64,000 bases of DNA from Dendrobium chrysotoxum (GCA_019925795.1 CM034298.1:54834365-54898364); one strand, 5' to 3'; counted from the stretch's first letter, positions 45,801 through 60,800 are shown. Notes: a model not told the origin generated them from the sequence alone. Program-made: numbers and translations.

Positions 45801-48800
45801 GATAAATTCAATACCCTCCTGAAGACAGGAGGCAATTTTTATATTCTCCTGCAATGTAGGAGATGAATTCAATTCCCGCCAGAAAGTCAGGAGGTAAAAA
45901 TATCCCTTTGCCAAATGAAATAAGAGAATTACAAAATTGCACTGCTCACAAACCTAAAGGTCGAGCTAAATCTACAGGTTCAATAAGTCTAAGGACCGAA
46001 CCTTTTAAAAAAAAAAAAAAATTATTATTACGCTCATCTAAGGATCGAGCTAAATCCATAAAGTTCAGCAAGCCTAAGGGCCGAACTTTATAAATATTTT
46101 ATGCTCACAAACCTAAGGGTCGAGCTCTATTTTCATCAACTTACCTAAAAGGTTGAGAAATAAAATTTACAGGTTCAATAAGCCTAAGGGTCGAGCCTTT
46201 AAACTTTTCATGCTCATAAACCTAAGAGTTGAGCTAAATACATGTTCAACAACTCTAATGACTGAATCTCTACAAATTTTATTTGCCCATAAACCTAAAG
46301 AAAATATTGAAAGAATGAGATATTTTCAGAAATACTACAACGAATTCCTTGCGTGAAAATCACACAAGAATTTCGTTGGGAGGCAATTTGTTAACAAAAA
46401 AAAAAAAAAAAAGAGAAACGGAACAAAAGAAAATCGAACCGAAGCATCTCTTCGCTGCCTCCGCCGGTCCCACTTCGCCAAATCCGTATCTCTTCGGCAC
46501 AGTAACCGTCTACCGACGATCCGAAACGATAAAAGGAAGGAATTCGGGAAAGAAAAAAAAAAAAAAAAAACTTACGCTCGCCTTGCTCCTTCGACGCCAA
46601 CGTCGCTGTTCGGCTTCGTTGCTTCGCCAGAGGTGCGGAGATCGCACGGGTCGCTCCTTCGACTTCTCCGTGCTGTTCGGCTTCGTTGCTTCGCCAGAGG
46701 TGCGAAGATCGCACAAGTCGCTTCTCCGGCTCCCTTGGTGCCGTCCGACTTCGCTCCTTTGCGGGTGGAAGAGACCGCACGAGTCGCTCCTTCGACTCCT
46801 TGTTGCTGTTCGACTTCGTTGCTTTGCAGGAGCATCTAGGCTTTTCCCTTCATCTTCTCTTTTCAACGTTGCTGTTCGGCCTCGTTGCTTCGCAGGAGGC
46901 AAAGGGATTGCACGAGTCGCTCTTCGGCTCCTTCGTTGTTGCCCGACTTAGTTGCTTCGCGGGAGACAGAGACCGCACGAGTCGCTTCTTTGGGACCTTC
47001 GTTGCTGTCCGACTTCCCTGTTTCGCAAGCGGTGTAAAGATTGCACGAGTCGTTCTTCGGCCCCTTTGCTGTTCAACTTCGTTTGCTTTGCAGGAGGTAG
47101 AGATTGCACGAGTGGCTTCTTTAGCTTCTTTGTTACTGTTCGACTTCGCTCATTTGCCGAATCCACTACCGAAACCTGGTCGAACCCAACCCATGCCCGA
47201 GCAGATCCGAGCCAAACCCAACCGAATCCAACCATGACTCTCTCCCTTTCTTTGTTATGTTATATATTATAATATAATATTACATATTATGTTATAATAT
47301 ATATTATAATATTTTAAAAAAAATAATGATAATATAATATTATTTATAAAAAAAAAATGTGTCGAAGACCTCGTGCCGTTGACCTTAGGTCCGGCCGAGA
47401 TGGTTTGGAAATGAAGACCCGTGCCGTGATCTTAGATCCGGGCGGATGGTTTTAAAATTGAAGCCCCCGCGCCATTGATCTTAGATCTGGGCGGGATGAA
47501 ATAAAATTTGAAGACCTCACGCAGTCGATCTTAGATCCTGGTGGGATGGTTTTAATTCGAAGACCCTACGCCGTTGACCTTAGGTCCGGGTAGGAAGAAA
47601 TTAGGGCAAGTGCCCTCTCTTACCTCCCGGCGCCGGGGAGGGGACGCCGGGAGGCTGCCGAAATTTACCGGGAAATTATAGAACCTTGCTTTTTAGAATA
47701 ATTGGAGAGTAACTCAATTGGGATTAATTAATTAAAATAATCAATTGATTTAAATTAATTAATCAAAACATTAATTAAAATTAATTATTCGATTAATTAT
47801 CTAAAATTTGTAAGCGATTTAAAATATTAGAGCATTTCAAATTGTAGAGTTTTAAATAGGAGAGCATTTTAAATGAAAACTTTAAATCTGAGAGTTTTAA
47901 AATTCGAGAAATAATTTAAAATTCGAGACCAATTTAACAAAATTCAAGAATTTTAAAATTCGAGAGCAGTGGAATTTAATGTTTAATTTGAGCAATTATA
48001 AAAGAAACGCAATTGGGGGGGGGGGGAGTTTCACTAATTAACATGTACAACACTGCTTTCCAAATCCTCTCAAATTCTCCAAATTTTCAAATAAATCATA
48101 CAAACTCTCCAATAACAACACAAACTGAAACTCTCAAAACTCTACAAAACTCCTCTCAAATCAACAAATATAAGCTCTCCAAAAATCCTAATCTAAACCC
48201 TGCCCCTGGTGGGCTCCAGTCCTAACTCTTGGTAAAGCTCCTAGCAGGCTCTAATCTCTGCAACTGCATCACCTTTGGCTGCAAGCTCTCGCTATTATAA
48301 CTACTGGCTACGAACTCTGGATCAGCACGTATCTGCACACAAAACAAACAAATATTAGTACATCATAAATAGAAATCATTAAAATGCTGGATAGTGATAA
48401 ATCTAACTGCTAGTAAAACAAAAGTACTGAGGAGCAAGAAAAGCTAAGTACTGGAAAAACTAGTAGAGTCACAGTGTAGTAGGGAAAAGACTACGAGCAC
48501 AAAAATAACTAAAACACTGACGCAAGTGTCAAAACCTCAAGGTGTCAAAATCACAAACTCAAACCAACTCAAACAAGTACAAGAACAAATCTCCAAGCAT
48601 TGTAAAAGCAACCGCTGTCAAGTTTCAAAACTACAGTCTAGTGTTAAACCAGCAAACAACTAAAAAATATTGGGCTACTTCTAAGGGAAGCAGTAAGACC
48701 CGCGTGTTAGGGAATTTCTAAGTGAAGAACCCTAAACCCCTGGGCAGCCTTGTTTATAAGAACTTGGTTGTAAGTCCCACTACCCGGCAGCTTTCATAGG

Positions 48801-51800
48801 AAAGACGTAAGCCCGACCCTAGGGGAAAGTTCTTTAGGTAAAATCAACCTAAAACCCAAACCCCAAATTAAAACATCCGGCAACTCCTAATAGAAGCCGT
48901 AAGTCCGATCTCTGAGGGAAATGTTTAGGCAATAACACAACCCTAGACCCCTCACTCGGGCATCCAAGTCTATAGAGCTTGGCCGTAAGACCCACAACTC
49001 GGGCCACTTAGCCTACAGGGCTAGGTCATAAGACCCATCATTAGGCAACTTCTTAGGAAGCCATAAGACCACCCCACCAAAATCTTCGGGCTACTTTCTA
49101 ATGAAAGCCATAAGTCCCTACCCAAATCTAACCATGCAGACATCTCTTGCTTTAAAAGAGAATGTCATCTTTAAATAATGCTTTGAAATACAGTAATTAC
49201 AATATTGATCTTATGTTGAAAGCATGTGGAATTCCTACTCCATAAAATAGCAAAAGCAATGGGCATCCTAGTCTATAGGATTAGGTTGTAAGACCCGCTA
49301 TTGGGTAACTTCTAAGTGAAGTCATAAGACCCACTTTTTAGGAAAATTACTAAATAAATTGTAATTGATCCTAAACTCCAAATAATCCAATTCAAAACAC
49401 TGGGCATCTTAGTCTAAATGATTAAGTTATAAGACCCATTTTCCAGGCAATTTCCTAAGAGAAATCATAAGACCTACCAAAATAACTAAACCCCTGGGCA
49501 GCCTTGCTGTAGAGTTAGGTTGTAAGCCCCACCTTTGGGCAACTCATAAATAGAGTAGTAAGCCCCACTCCAAATTAAATCTACGGGCTACTTTCTATGA
49601 AAGTTGTAAGCCCCGACCCAAATTCAAATTTCTGTGTAACTTCTAAACGAAGTTACAAATTCCTAAATTAAATCAACTTCTGGGCATTCTAATGGATGTA
49701 AGCCCCAAAATCCAACTAAAATTAAAACCCAAACCTAACCACCTCAATCTACTCGGGATCCCTGAGAGGAGGCAACCCATGGCTGCTAATCAGATTCCCT
49801 GGACATTACGGTCAATGATTGTAGTGTTGGTAGACTGAGACCTACGGTATACCCGGGACGACGGAACCATGGGATCTTGATCGGGTTTACCTCCGTTTGC
49901 CTCATAATTGAGACTAAAAAATACCTAAAATTTATTCATCCTTAATCGAGAGTTCTCTCTTACGTGTTAAGAGAGGTAATTAACTATGAGTGCTTGCGCT
50001 CATGGGAAGTAAGGACCCCAGATCTAATTAAACCCTGACTACCCTCAGGGGAAATCTGGTTAATTCTAATCTGACTTAAGGGAAATGGAATCCTACAGCT
50101 GCGAAGAGGGATTCACGCATTCATGCCATTTTTCTTGAGCCAACACTCTAGTCCTTCTATTCTACCTTCACTGCACTACTAACTGTTCTGCAGGTTCTTC
50201 AGAAAGGCTTGGTGATTGTTCTAATTTTTTATGAAGTTTGGTATCTAATCCCCTAGGGCTTTGATGAGTCCTTAATTATTTTTTCTTACCCTTATTCTCC
50301 TCTTTCCCGATATTCATCTCCTCTTTATAGCCTTAAGCCTAGTTCCCTCAATCCCCAAACCCATCTAACCTCTTCAAAACTCTTTCAAATACTCCCCTAC
50401 ATTCCTCATAATATTCCAAGGCCTGAACTCCCTAATAATCCTAAGATACTATAGCCAACATCTCAATATAAAGAGACAATTTCCTGTTGTGGTCAACCAG
50501 CATAAAAAAATCACAACCCCTTAACCACTGATCCAAAACTCATAAAAACATCATTAGTTTCCTAACATCTCAAAACTTTAATATAGAGTTCCTCCCTATT
50601 TTTCTCCAAAAAAAAAAAAAAACGTCTTATGTTACCCTAAAAGTTTCAGCACTGAATTTATCCAAAATTTGAAATATCCTTTAACCATCACTCAAATAAC
50701 CCTTTGGTTCATTAAAAAAAAAAATCCTTCGATAACCACCATAAGGGCACACCAATTATATTATTATTATCTTCACCATAAAGACCCTACAGACCACACA
50801 TCAATGAAAATGATTGTTATCCCATAAATAGATGTCAATGATTGTCAACGAAGGAATGACAATGATTACCATCTTGTGGCGGGGCAACAAATTTGGAATA
50901 CTGACCACAATGATTGTCAACGAAGGAATGACAATGATTACCATCTTGTGGCGGGGCAACAAATTTGGAATACTGACCACTAACATGCTTGCCAATACAG
51001 CAAAATAGTGCTCCCGTTTGTAATATTTTGTAAAACTGTTAAAACGTCTATTTATTTACTTTAAATGCTACTTGGAAGTTTTGTCATCATTATTTAATGA
51101 ATGATTAGTTTAAACAGGTAAGTGCCAGTATAACATCATGAAAACTATGCCAATAAGTGTAAACTCAGCACAAATGCTATAGCATATAAATATCAAAATG
51201 AGGTAAAATGAGGTCATGGATGTTGACTTATAGCATATAACAAAAAAAATATTAGCATCTCCAATTCTATATCATATTTCAACACAAGTTATTTTTTTTA
51301 GCATACTATTGTTAACCAAGACAAAATCGGTTCACCGTAATTGTGAGTTCGCAACAAATGCATTCCAGAAGCAGAATTGCAAACAAAGAATCAGAGGGTG
51401 AGTCTGGAAGCTGGTTCTTAAAGCATATTTAGTAGAAATCAATATAAATGCATATTGGGCAACATTTGCACCACAAACAGTAGGGGCAATATGATGTATA
51501 ATGCTAATGCTACAGCGAAGCATAAATCAATTAATTCATTGAGAAGATCACCTTCTTGACGAAATAAGAAAACTTCTGTGTAAATTGTTGAAGAACATGC
51601 TGAACAACATGAGAATGGTCTGCTTTTCCTTTAGCAACCATGGTGATTTGATGCTCAATAAAGCTACGGATATCTGGCAAACAAAGATCTGCATCTATAC
51701 TTTGGTATCCCCTTATCAAGGTGGTTCCTAGGGCTGTTGGAACCAACCTTCTCCCAGAGTTAACCTTCAAAATCAAAACGTTAACATTAAGACTTTGGTT

Positions 51801-54800
51801 AATAACCTATTTATTGAAGCAATAGGCTCAAAGGCACAAAGGCCCTTAATCGCCTATGAGAAACAAAGGATGTGTGGCGCATACCTTTTCAAAGTAGGAG
51901 CTAATTTTTTAAAAAATAGTACTACAAATAGAATCTTGTCACACTTTTTTTTTTAAATAAAATATAGATATCTATAATAAATTCAAATAAAACAAAACGC
52001 ACAAAAATAATAATGAACCTCAAAAATATTGTAAAGAATAGCTAGCATTTAAAAATAATTATTTTCATAGCACAGTAACAAATAATAATGAATAATTCAT
52101 AATACTTATTTATTATAATTCATGACATACAAAGGTGAGATTAAATATCATGAAAATTGATTTAGAGTGCTTTAAGGCAGAAAAGTGCGTGGCAAAGATA
52201 GATTAAAATTATTAAAGATACACACATGGAGAATTGTCAGTATTAGAAGTAGTTGTGAAGTAATCCAAGAATTTTAGTCATCTTAGGTTTATATCAAAGT
52301 CAATATTGAGTCCATATATTTTTTTCATAGGTTATGAAGATGCTTAAAAAGATATTCAAAACAAGTTGCCTTCTAATTTGTATGAATTCATTGAAATTAA
52401 TGAAAAATTTAGAATAGTGGAGAATTTGCTTAGAAGATAGAGGCCTTAGAAATAGTAAAACAATGACTAACTATATGATATATTATTTTAATGGCATTGA
52501 TTTTAATAATTATCATTGAATATAAGATGATAAGTTAATACCTAAGCATAGCCGGTTTAAGTATCTTAGACATTTAATAAAAAAAAGAAAGAGAGAGAGA
52601 GATGAAGATGGGAATAAAACTTGTGAAGTTAAATCAAGATGGTTAAAATGGAGAAGTGTCTCGAGAGCTTTGTGTGATAAAACGATACTATGAAAGCTTA
52701 TTAAGTAAATTTTATAAAACCATAATAAGGATGGCAATGTTGCATGGATTCAAATATTAGGTTGTAAATAAGTCAATATATCAAAGTTGAGTGAGACAAA
52801 AAAAGAATGTTATGATGGTGTGTGGCAAAACTAGAAAGGATAAATCAACTCATCAATGAATGATTATATAAGATTACATGAACAGAGATTGTTCAAAATG
52901 ATTTATGAAGAATAGATTTAACACCTCATACAACACTCAACAAAGACAAATAAAAAACAAGAATTCAGAATACTGACTAAAAATAGTTGGAAGAATAATA
53001 ATGATGATGATTGACATATAAAGAGGTCAGACATATAAGACAAAAAGATAAAAATAATTTATCATTAAATGACAAAATAATTTAGATAAAAAATCATATA
53101 AATCAAATAACGAGCAACATAGATGTAAGAAAATATTAAAATTAGACATAAATGAAGGCGAAGATAGATAAGGAATAGCCCTTTAAGATGAATAAGAAGC
53201 TCTACAAACTTAAGAAAAAATTAAGCAATAAAATCATATTGAAAAAGATGGAGTTAAATCATAAAGGTTAGTGCAATTTAACTTAAATTACACACATTAT
53301 GCAAAATAATAAGACAAAAAAGAAGAAGGAAAAACGTTAAGGAAGAATTACTTTTAGCTAGTTATATTGAGATTAATGAGACTTTCTAAGAGCCCAATAA
53401 TTCGAGGAAAGGCACGTAAGGCACTCCGAGGAGCTTGTGCTTTTAAGATGTCCATATAGGAAAGAAGCTATGGTGACAGCTCCACTATCCCGATCCTATG
53501 AGTCGCTAACGTCTCCAATAAGTATAGTTGACAGATATCTAATGATAGCCAAGAACATGGGACTAAATCTTAGACATTGTTTACATTTAAAATACAAAAA
53601 TTTACATAGCTATACATAAAGTAAACAGGAAATACATCAAGGTCGAGGGTGTTAATATAGACCTGTACATAGTTGCGTTCACAAATGTTGTTTATGTGAA
53701 CAGGAATGGAAGCATCCGTCCCTATTCCATGCTTTTCCATTAGAGAGATGAGTTCACTCTCACTAAGGTAATCTGGAGGTGTGGTGCTTCCCTGCAGTTT
53801 TGCAAGTAAAAAATAAGATCAAGAACAAAATAAACACATCGAAAGGGTCTTCCCTTCAAGTTACTAGCGCATATAGATTAAAAAAGGCAAGAATAAAGAG
53901 CAAATAATCAAAAATAACATGCATGTAGACGAGCAAGTTCACCTAGAAGGAATAAAATTCATTCCAATGTTGTAAATACAAAGATAAGATGCAAGTAATT
54001 CTACCTCTTGCAAGTCCATTTTCAGAATATTGATTTTCTCTCCTTTCGTGAACTGAGGAAGGTTCTTCTCCTTAACTGCCAACCATGGCATGATTGATGT
54101 AAATCCTTTAGTGCTCACATGCAGGCCTACACAGTGGAAAAGCTCACCTCCAGCGGTAAATTCTATTTTTGTCCTGAAATGACAAAAACTTATACAACAT
54201 TTAATAACTCCACACAGCTTCAGTTAATGCAGATCTAGGCTTTATGCTCTAGAGATCCTCGGATTAAAAAAGTTCTAGCATTTGGGCTTTATGATTTGCC
54301 GACTTTCAGGAAAAGAAAATCAAAAGAAACTTGTAGAGTTTGATGCGCATATCAACAAATCAGTTACTAAAGAGTATGTCATGCAGAATAATAAAAATAA
54401 ATGCTTTTGATTTTTAAATTGTAACAACAACAACAACAACAAAATCAAACATCATAATATAGGCTTTCGTGTCATGATTGTTCAACAAATTTTACGCTGG
54501 CTGTTGACTACCTAACGCAATTCTCAAATTTTCTCATACAGAACTTAAGAGCTGACAACGACAGTGTTTTAGTAAAAAACAATTGACTAAGACAAGCCCA
54601 CTTCATAGTGTATTATGAAGAATCATTTTTAACTATACCCAGAGATAATCTAAGCCATATACTTGCAGAAATAACCTCATGCCAACTATTTAAACTGAAA
54701 AATTTACACATGAAAAAATATACGATGAGCTATACGCTCTTAAATGTTCAATTAATCTTATGAGAAAAAAATTAAATGATTCATCAACTATTTGTGGGTG

Positions 54801-57800
54801 ATATTTTAGTATCGAACCATATAAAAAGTTTGATTATGTCCACAAACTCCTTAAATAGAACCAAAACAAATCTAAAAAATAACGATTGAAGTTAAAGTTA
54901 ACGAATAGGTTTAAAATCATAGCATTTTAAGAATATATTTCTTGAAATTTTTATAAAATCTAATTTCTAACTTATTATGTTTTCTTGTGTACAACAATTG
55001 ACTTCACCTACAATAAGAGTGAATTAAGATATTGCATCTTGTGGTGAGAGAGGATTTTTTTGAACAAATAATTTCAATCATGGGCGGAGGGAAGGGATAA
55101 AAAAAATTACTTACTTAGAACAATGGCATAAGCCCACATATAGAACTTAAGCATCCATTATGGTACAACCCCTTGTCAGCTTTCATTTTATTTATTACAG
55201 GCTTTTTCCATTTCAAGTCTTCAATCCACCTTCTACTTGGACCATGCAATGCTTCAACTGTAGAGAGAGAATGACTAATGAGGTAAAATATTGAAAGAGA
55301 GAGGGAGGAATGACTTTCCATTGTGGACGGAATGATGAAAAGAGATTTTGGTCAACAAGTTTGAGAGATCTCCTCTAAAGGATTTGGCTAAAGCTAAAAC
55401 TGAAAGCCTAGAGGGGCTTAAAGCTGATTGTTTTAGTGGCTTAACAGAAAAACAAATTCGCCAATGAGGAAACCTGGTCTAACTTTTGTAATTCTTCCTT
55501 TTAAATTATTTATTAATCCAAAGAAGCCACCAACATCTTTTTTTGGACACATGAAAAGCATCAATGGTTTGTTTTCCCCTTTGCTTCTCTCTCGCGACTC
55601 ACAACCTCGAGCACAGCTTTCGTTTTACCTTTCGCTCCTCTCTTGCCCCCAAACGAAGACCGCCCGTGGTAGATGTTTATGTCTTCTAAGCTCTAAGGCC
55701 ATGCTATTTGCATTCTCCTCTTGGATCCGGTAATGAGACGATAAACAGAACTATTTTAATATATTCTAACCTTCCAAATGAGATGGCAAACAGAGCTATT
55801 TTAATTTAGGCCCCCCTCCCTCTCCCCCGCCCCCAAAATAAATTTCTGGCTCCGCCACTGATTTCAATTGATATTTTTTTAATCTTAATTCTATTATAAC
55901 GAAATATATTAATTTTATTTTTGTTTTAGAATATTTAAATTTTAGTTTCTTATTTTGATTTTATTGAAATTGTTAATAATGTAAGGAATATATAAAAGCT
56001 CTAAACCCATGATTTTTCTTCCCAACTATCTAGCACAATCAACATGAATAATGAATAGATTTATCATCCATTTATTCAATTATTGCATTCCTGCATATGA
56101 TGCAAGCCAAAAAGGATGGTCTGCTCCCACATATTGATGACTTCGAGGGGTATTTTGGTGCATTCAAACTGGTGAGAATAGTTAAAAGAAATGTATGTAT
56201 ACAATTTTTATTATGTAGCCAGTCAATGTAATTGCTTCTCTCCTTAGAGAAATTATATAATTTCTTAATTGCTATAAGCATCATTTATGTATAAATACAC
56301 GTGAGATAAATAAACAAGGCAAGTTCTCTAGCCACTTCTTTTCTTTAAGGTATCAACACAAGGTGAGGGTCCTCTTTCCAAGATTTGTTTTTCCTCTCAT
56401 TCCTATTCTCCACATCATGTATGTTTTTTTTTTAACTTCCCTTCCAAAACGTTGATCATCATTAGTGGATCAAATTAGATTAATCCTATCAAAGAAGAAT
56501 TCCAAAGGACACAAACCTGCATCAATTGAATGAAAGAAATTACCTAATGTGGTCTTAGATTGTGAAGACCTTTTTAAAATAAAAGAAAAAAATCAACCAT
56601 CTTGTTAACCCTCCTCAGGATCTCAAAGACCCATACTTTACGGTACACTTTAGGATGAAGCAAATTCCATGATTAAGTCATGATTATGAAGCATCTTAAT
56701 GCCTGAAATTAATGGACCAAATATGTGGGCTCTGCAAATTGTGCTGACCACTCCAAGCTGATTTAAGGAAAGTATTTACAAATTAAGTTCCAAAGCAAAT
56801 TTTTAGAAGGCAGATTAGATAGAGATAAGACACTGTCAAGAATTTTTCCCTTATTTGCGAAGACTTTAAGATTTCAATTCAGGTTTCTCATAGGCGCAAG
56901 CCCCTATGATTAATTACTCCTCTTGATGACGTGAGTACTTTCAATTAAGATTAGTCGTTAGATAGGTAATTAGTACCCGACATATAACAATAGTTTTATA
57001 TATTTAAGATCAAAAATAGAAATTTAGCACCCTTTCACTTAAAGAGGATGGTGGGAGGAATGATAACAAACCTGATCAAGATCCCACTATTTTGTCATAC
57101 CGGGTCATCATGGCCTCCAAGTCTATTTGGTCAGAGGAGGTAGTCAACCCAACCTAATCTCCTTGTCTGCGATCATGAGTTGCTTTGTTTGAGGATATCT
57201 TATAGACTTATGGTGAATGTTTGTCTAAGGGACAAAATTAAAGTCAACTTTAGCTAATAGACGAGCTTTGTGCCCTATCAAGTCTAAACTATAATTCATT
57301 ACTCAAGGGTGATAGTAATTGGGGAGCATATGGGCTCTTTCCGTGACCGTAATATAGTAAAGTTGTTGAGCCAAACCATCTGGTCAGAGGGTCTCAGTCA
57401 TAACCATTTATCATATGAAGTTGTTGGGCCAAACCATCGGTTTTATGAAACTGCAAGGCCAAACCACCAGTTAGAGGACATATGCCCCAACATCCTTACA
57501 AGTGGGGGATTATTTGATAATGAATCTTAATAATATTCTCAAATGAACATTTCTTATTTTTGAACTAAAGTTATTCTTGAATTCAACGCTCTCGTCAAAT
57601 GATTGCAGAGATTGGATGAATTTTTGTTTTAATTTTTAAGTGATAGATTTCCATTTGAATATTTGTATTTTGAAAGACAGAAGATCCACTTCAGGATATT
57701 GCACACTACTGGGAGGAAATCTAGTAACATGCAACATGTTGCCTCAAGATCAAGTGTTAATTCTGAATTCAACGCAATTGCTCCAGGTATTTATGAAATC

Positions 57801-60800
57801 CTAAGGATTAGATACATATTAGAAGATTTAAAAATTAAATGGAAAGAACCAATGAAGATATACTATAACAATGAGTCTATCATCAACATTGCCCACAATC
57901 TAGTTTAATATGAGCAAACGAAACATGTGGAAGTAAATAGGCATTTCATTAAAAAATAAATTTAGAGATCGGGTTGATTTGTACTCCTTATATTCCCACA
58001 AGTGCTCAACTCGCCAACATATTCATTAAAGACCTTTGAAATTCAAAAATATTCCATATAAACTTGGAATTATAGATCTCTATCACCAAGTTTGAGGGGG
58101 TATGTTCAGAATACAAATAAGGAATACATATAAATGCTCTAAACCAACAATTTCAGGAGACTTGAAGTAAAATTCAGTGTATAGTCCAACTTGATATGAC
58201 CCGACCTGATTCAAGATAATCTGTTAAATTTTTGCATTTGAATCCTTCAACATGTGTTTAAAAATATTTTGCAAGCATGTGAGGATCTGCATGTGTTCTA
58301 AAGCGGGTTTTGAGTATCTACTCGCATGTTTTGGAAATCTAGAATTTCCCCCTGAAGCTCCACAATGCTTGGGTCGACGACACCCTCGCGCTGAACTCTC
58401 TAGAAATTTGCAAATTAATTCAACAGTCCAGCTCTTAGCGGGCACGACGGTGTTGTAGGCTTCCTGAGGGAGCGCCGAGGTGGGCGCTATATAGCGCCGC
58501 AGCGCCAGGGCAGAATTTTATATTAAAAATATCCAAATCCACTATTCATTTTCATTCGTTTCATTTGGGGCATCTCGCTAGAGAGAGATAGAGAGAGAGG
58601 AGAAGGATTTCTAGAGAGAGAGTCTGTTTTGGGCGGGCAACTTCGGTCCTTTTCAGTTAATGGCCATGTTCTGAAAATTGTCTGGATCGAGGTAAGTTGC
58701 ATTATGTCTATCTCAATTTTAAAAAATGCGAAGATTTCTGGATTTTTTTATTTAAATTATATTTTCATAGTCTAAAAATAAAAAAAAAATTACACGGTAA
58801 AACTTTCACCATGTAACTTTCTGTATATTATAGACGTAATAATTCTAGATATTTAGCTATTTTTCTTGGAATTTTACACTGGGAATTTTGGGAATGACGC
58901 TATTTTAATTACAACAACAACAACAACAAGCCTTTATCCCACTATATAGGGTCAGCTACATGAATCCTTTTTCTCCGTTGTGTCCTATTAAGAGTCAAAT
59001 TCTCATCTGAATCTAATAAAGAAAGGTCATTTCTAATATTTTCTAACCAAGTTTTTTTAGGTCTACCTCTACCTTTCTTAACATAACTCAAATCTAATGC
59101 ATCTACTTTGCTAACCGAGTCATCGGAAAGGTCGCCGTTTTATGTGACCAAACCATCTAAGGCGACTCTCTCTAATATTATTTTCCACTGGAGCTACTCC
59201 AACCTTTTCACGTATATGCTCATTTCGTATCCTGTCTCTAAGAACAAAGCCACTCATCCACCTGAGCATCCTCATCTCTGCAACACTTAACTTAATATTA
59301 TGCTTCTCTTTTAATGGCCAACATTCTGCACCATAAAGCATTGCGGGTCTCATTACCATCTAATAGAATTTTCCCTTAAGTTTGAGAGGGACTTTTCAAT
59401 CACACAACAAGCCCGATGCATTCCTCCACTTCAACCATCCAACTTGAATTCTAGTAATAATATTCCCATCTATTTCACCATCACTTTGAACACTAGACCC
59501 AAGATACCTAAAACGTGTACTCTTATTAATGACTTGATCGCCCAAAGTCACAATCCCCCCACTAGATCTATTATTACTAAAATTACACTTTATACATTTA
59601 GTTTTAGATCTACTCAAATGAAAACCTTTGGACTCTAAGGTTGACCTCCATAATTCAAGTTTACCTTCAACTCCCTCTCTAGTCTTATCAATAAGAAGAA
59701 TATCATTAGCAAAAAACATACACCAGGTACAACCTCTTGCAAATGTCTAGTGAGAACCTCCATGACTAAAGAAAAAAGATATGGTCTTAAGACTGATCCT
59801 TGATGTAATCAATTTGAAATAGGAAAATACTTGGTCAAACTACCTAGCGTTTGAACACAAGTAACAGCTCCTGCATGCATATCCTTAATGACTGAATATA
59901 AGCATTATTAACCCCTTTCTTATGCAGAACTTTCCATAGCACTTATCTTGGGACTTTATCATATGCTTTCTCTAAATCAATAAAAATCATATGTAGATCC
60001 TCCTTATTCTCTCTATACTTCTCCATCAAACCTCTGAATAAATGTATAGGTTTCATAGTAGACCTACCTGGCATGAATCCAAATTGATTTTGAGAAACAT
60101 TAGTGTCACGCCACAACCTATGCACCATAACTCCTCTCCCATAGTTTTAAAGTTTGCTATAATTTGCACAATCTTGTGCATCACCTTTATTCTTAAAAAT
60201 AGGAATCCACACACTCATTCTCCATTCATCTGTCATCTTTTTAGTCTTCAAAATAATATTAAAAAGTTTAGTAAACTAAGAAATTCCTTCATCTCCTAAG
60301 CATTTCCACACCTCTATTGGAATACCATCAGGTCCAACAGCTTTTTCACACTTCATTTTTTTTTAAAGCCTCTTTAACTTCGATTTTACTAATACGCCGA
60401 TAAAAACAAAAATCATTATTTTCATTTAGGGTGCTAAAGTCACTAAAGTCAATCGCATTCTCATAATCTTGATTGAAAAATTTAGCAAAATATCTCATCC
60501 AATTTTGTTGAATATCCTCTTCTAATAAAAGCACTTTTTGATCTTCATCCTTAATACACTTCACATGAACTAAATCCTTACTACTCCTATATCTAGTTTA
60601 GCTATCTTATACATGTATCTTTCGCCCTCCTTAGTATCTAATCTATTATATAAATCCTTAAAAGCTAAAATCTTTGCATTGCAAATTGCTTTCTTAGACT
60701 CCTTATGGGCCTCTTTATATCTTTTCTAATTATCAGAATTTTTACATAAACAAATTTTTTTAATAAATCTTTGTATTTTTTATCTTTTCTTGCACATTTT

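Larger units (their letters stand above)
32943..50145 (+). mobile_element. Complete Tat-lineage Ty3 retrotransposon, 17.2 kb, very young
   Basis: Structure: 3,760-bp 5' LTR, primer site, one 2,896-codon gag-pol frame, a repeat-rich 3' region, 3' LTR of 3,757 bp and CTCTA duplications. By eye the LTRs differ only in two homopolymer lengths (A19/A18 and G14/G12) and one base (C at 33792, A at 47237). Two RNase H domains, the second of archaeal type between the first RNase H and integrase, mark the Tat lineage (Ogre, Retand and relatives). No stop interrupts the frame, so it could be autonomous. It lies antisense to TOP3B. Confidence 0.95.
25592..51551 (-). other. TOP3B 26-kb intron loaded with transposons
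   Basis: Donor AAGAAG|GTGATC at 51552/51551 and acceptor AACAG|ATTGAA at 25592/25591. Contents from left: R1 fragment, RTE LINE, LINE tail, DNA element, SINE-like copy, the 17.2-kb Tat element and a 1.4-kb remainder. Without the Tat element it would be about 8.8 kb. 25592-25904 is plain AT-rich intron. Confidence 0.9.

Noticed and set aside
55464..55733. 89-residue open frame in a C/T-rich patch
   Set aside because: No recognised family, no repeat copy and no splice context; lies in a TOP3B intron.
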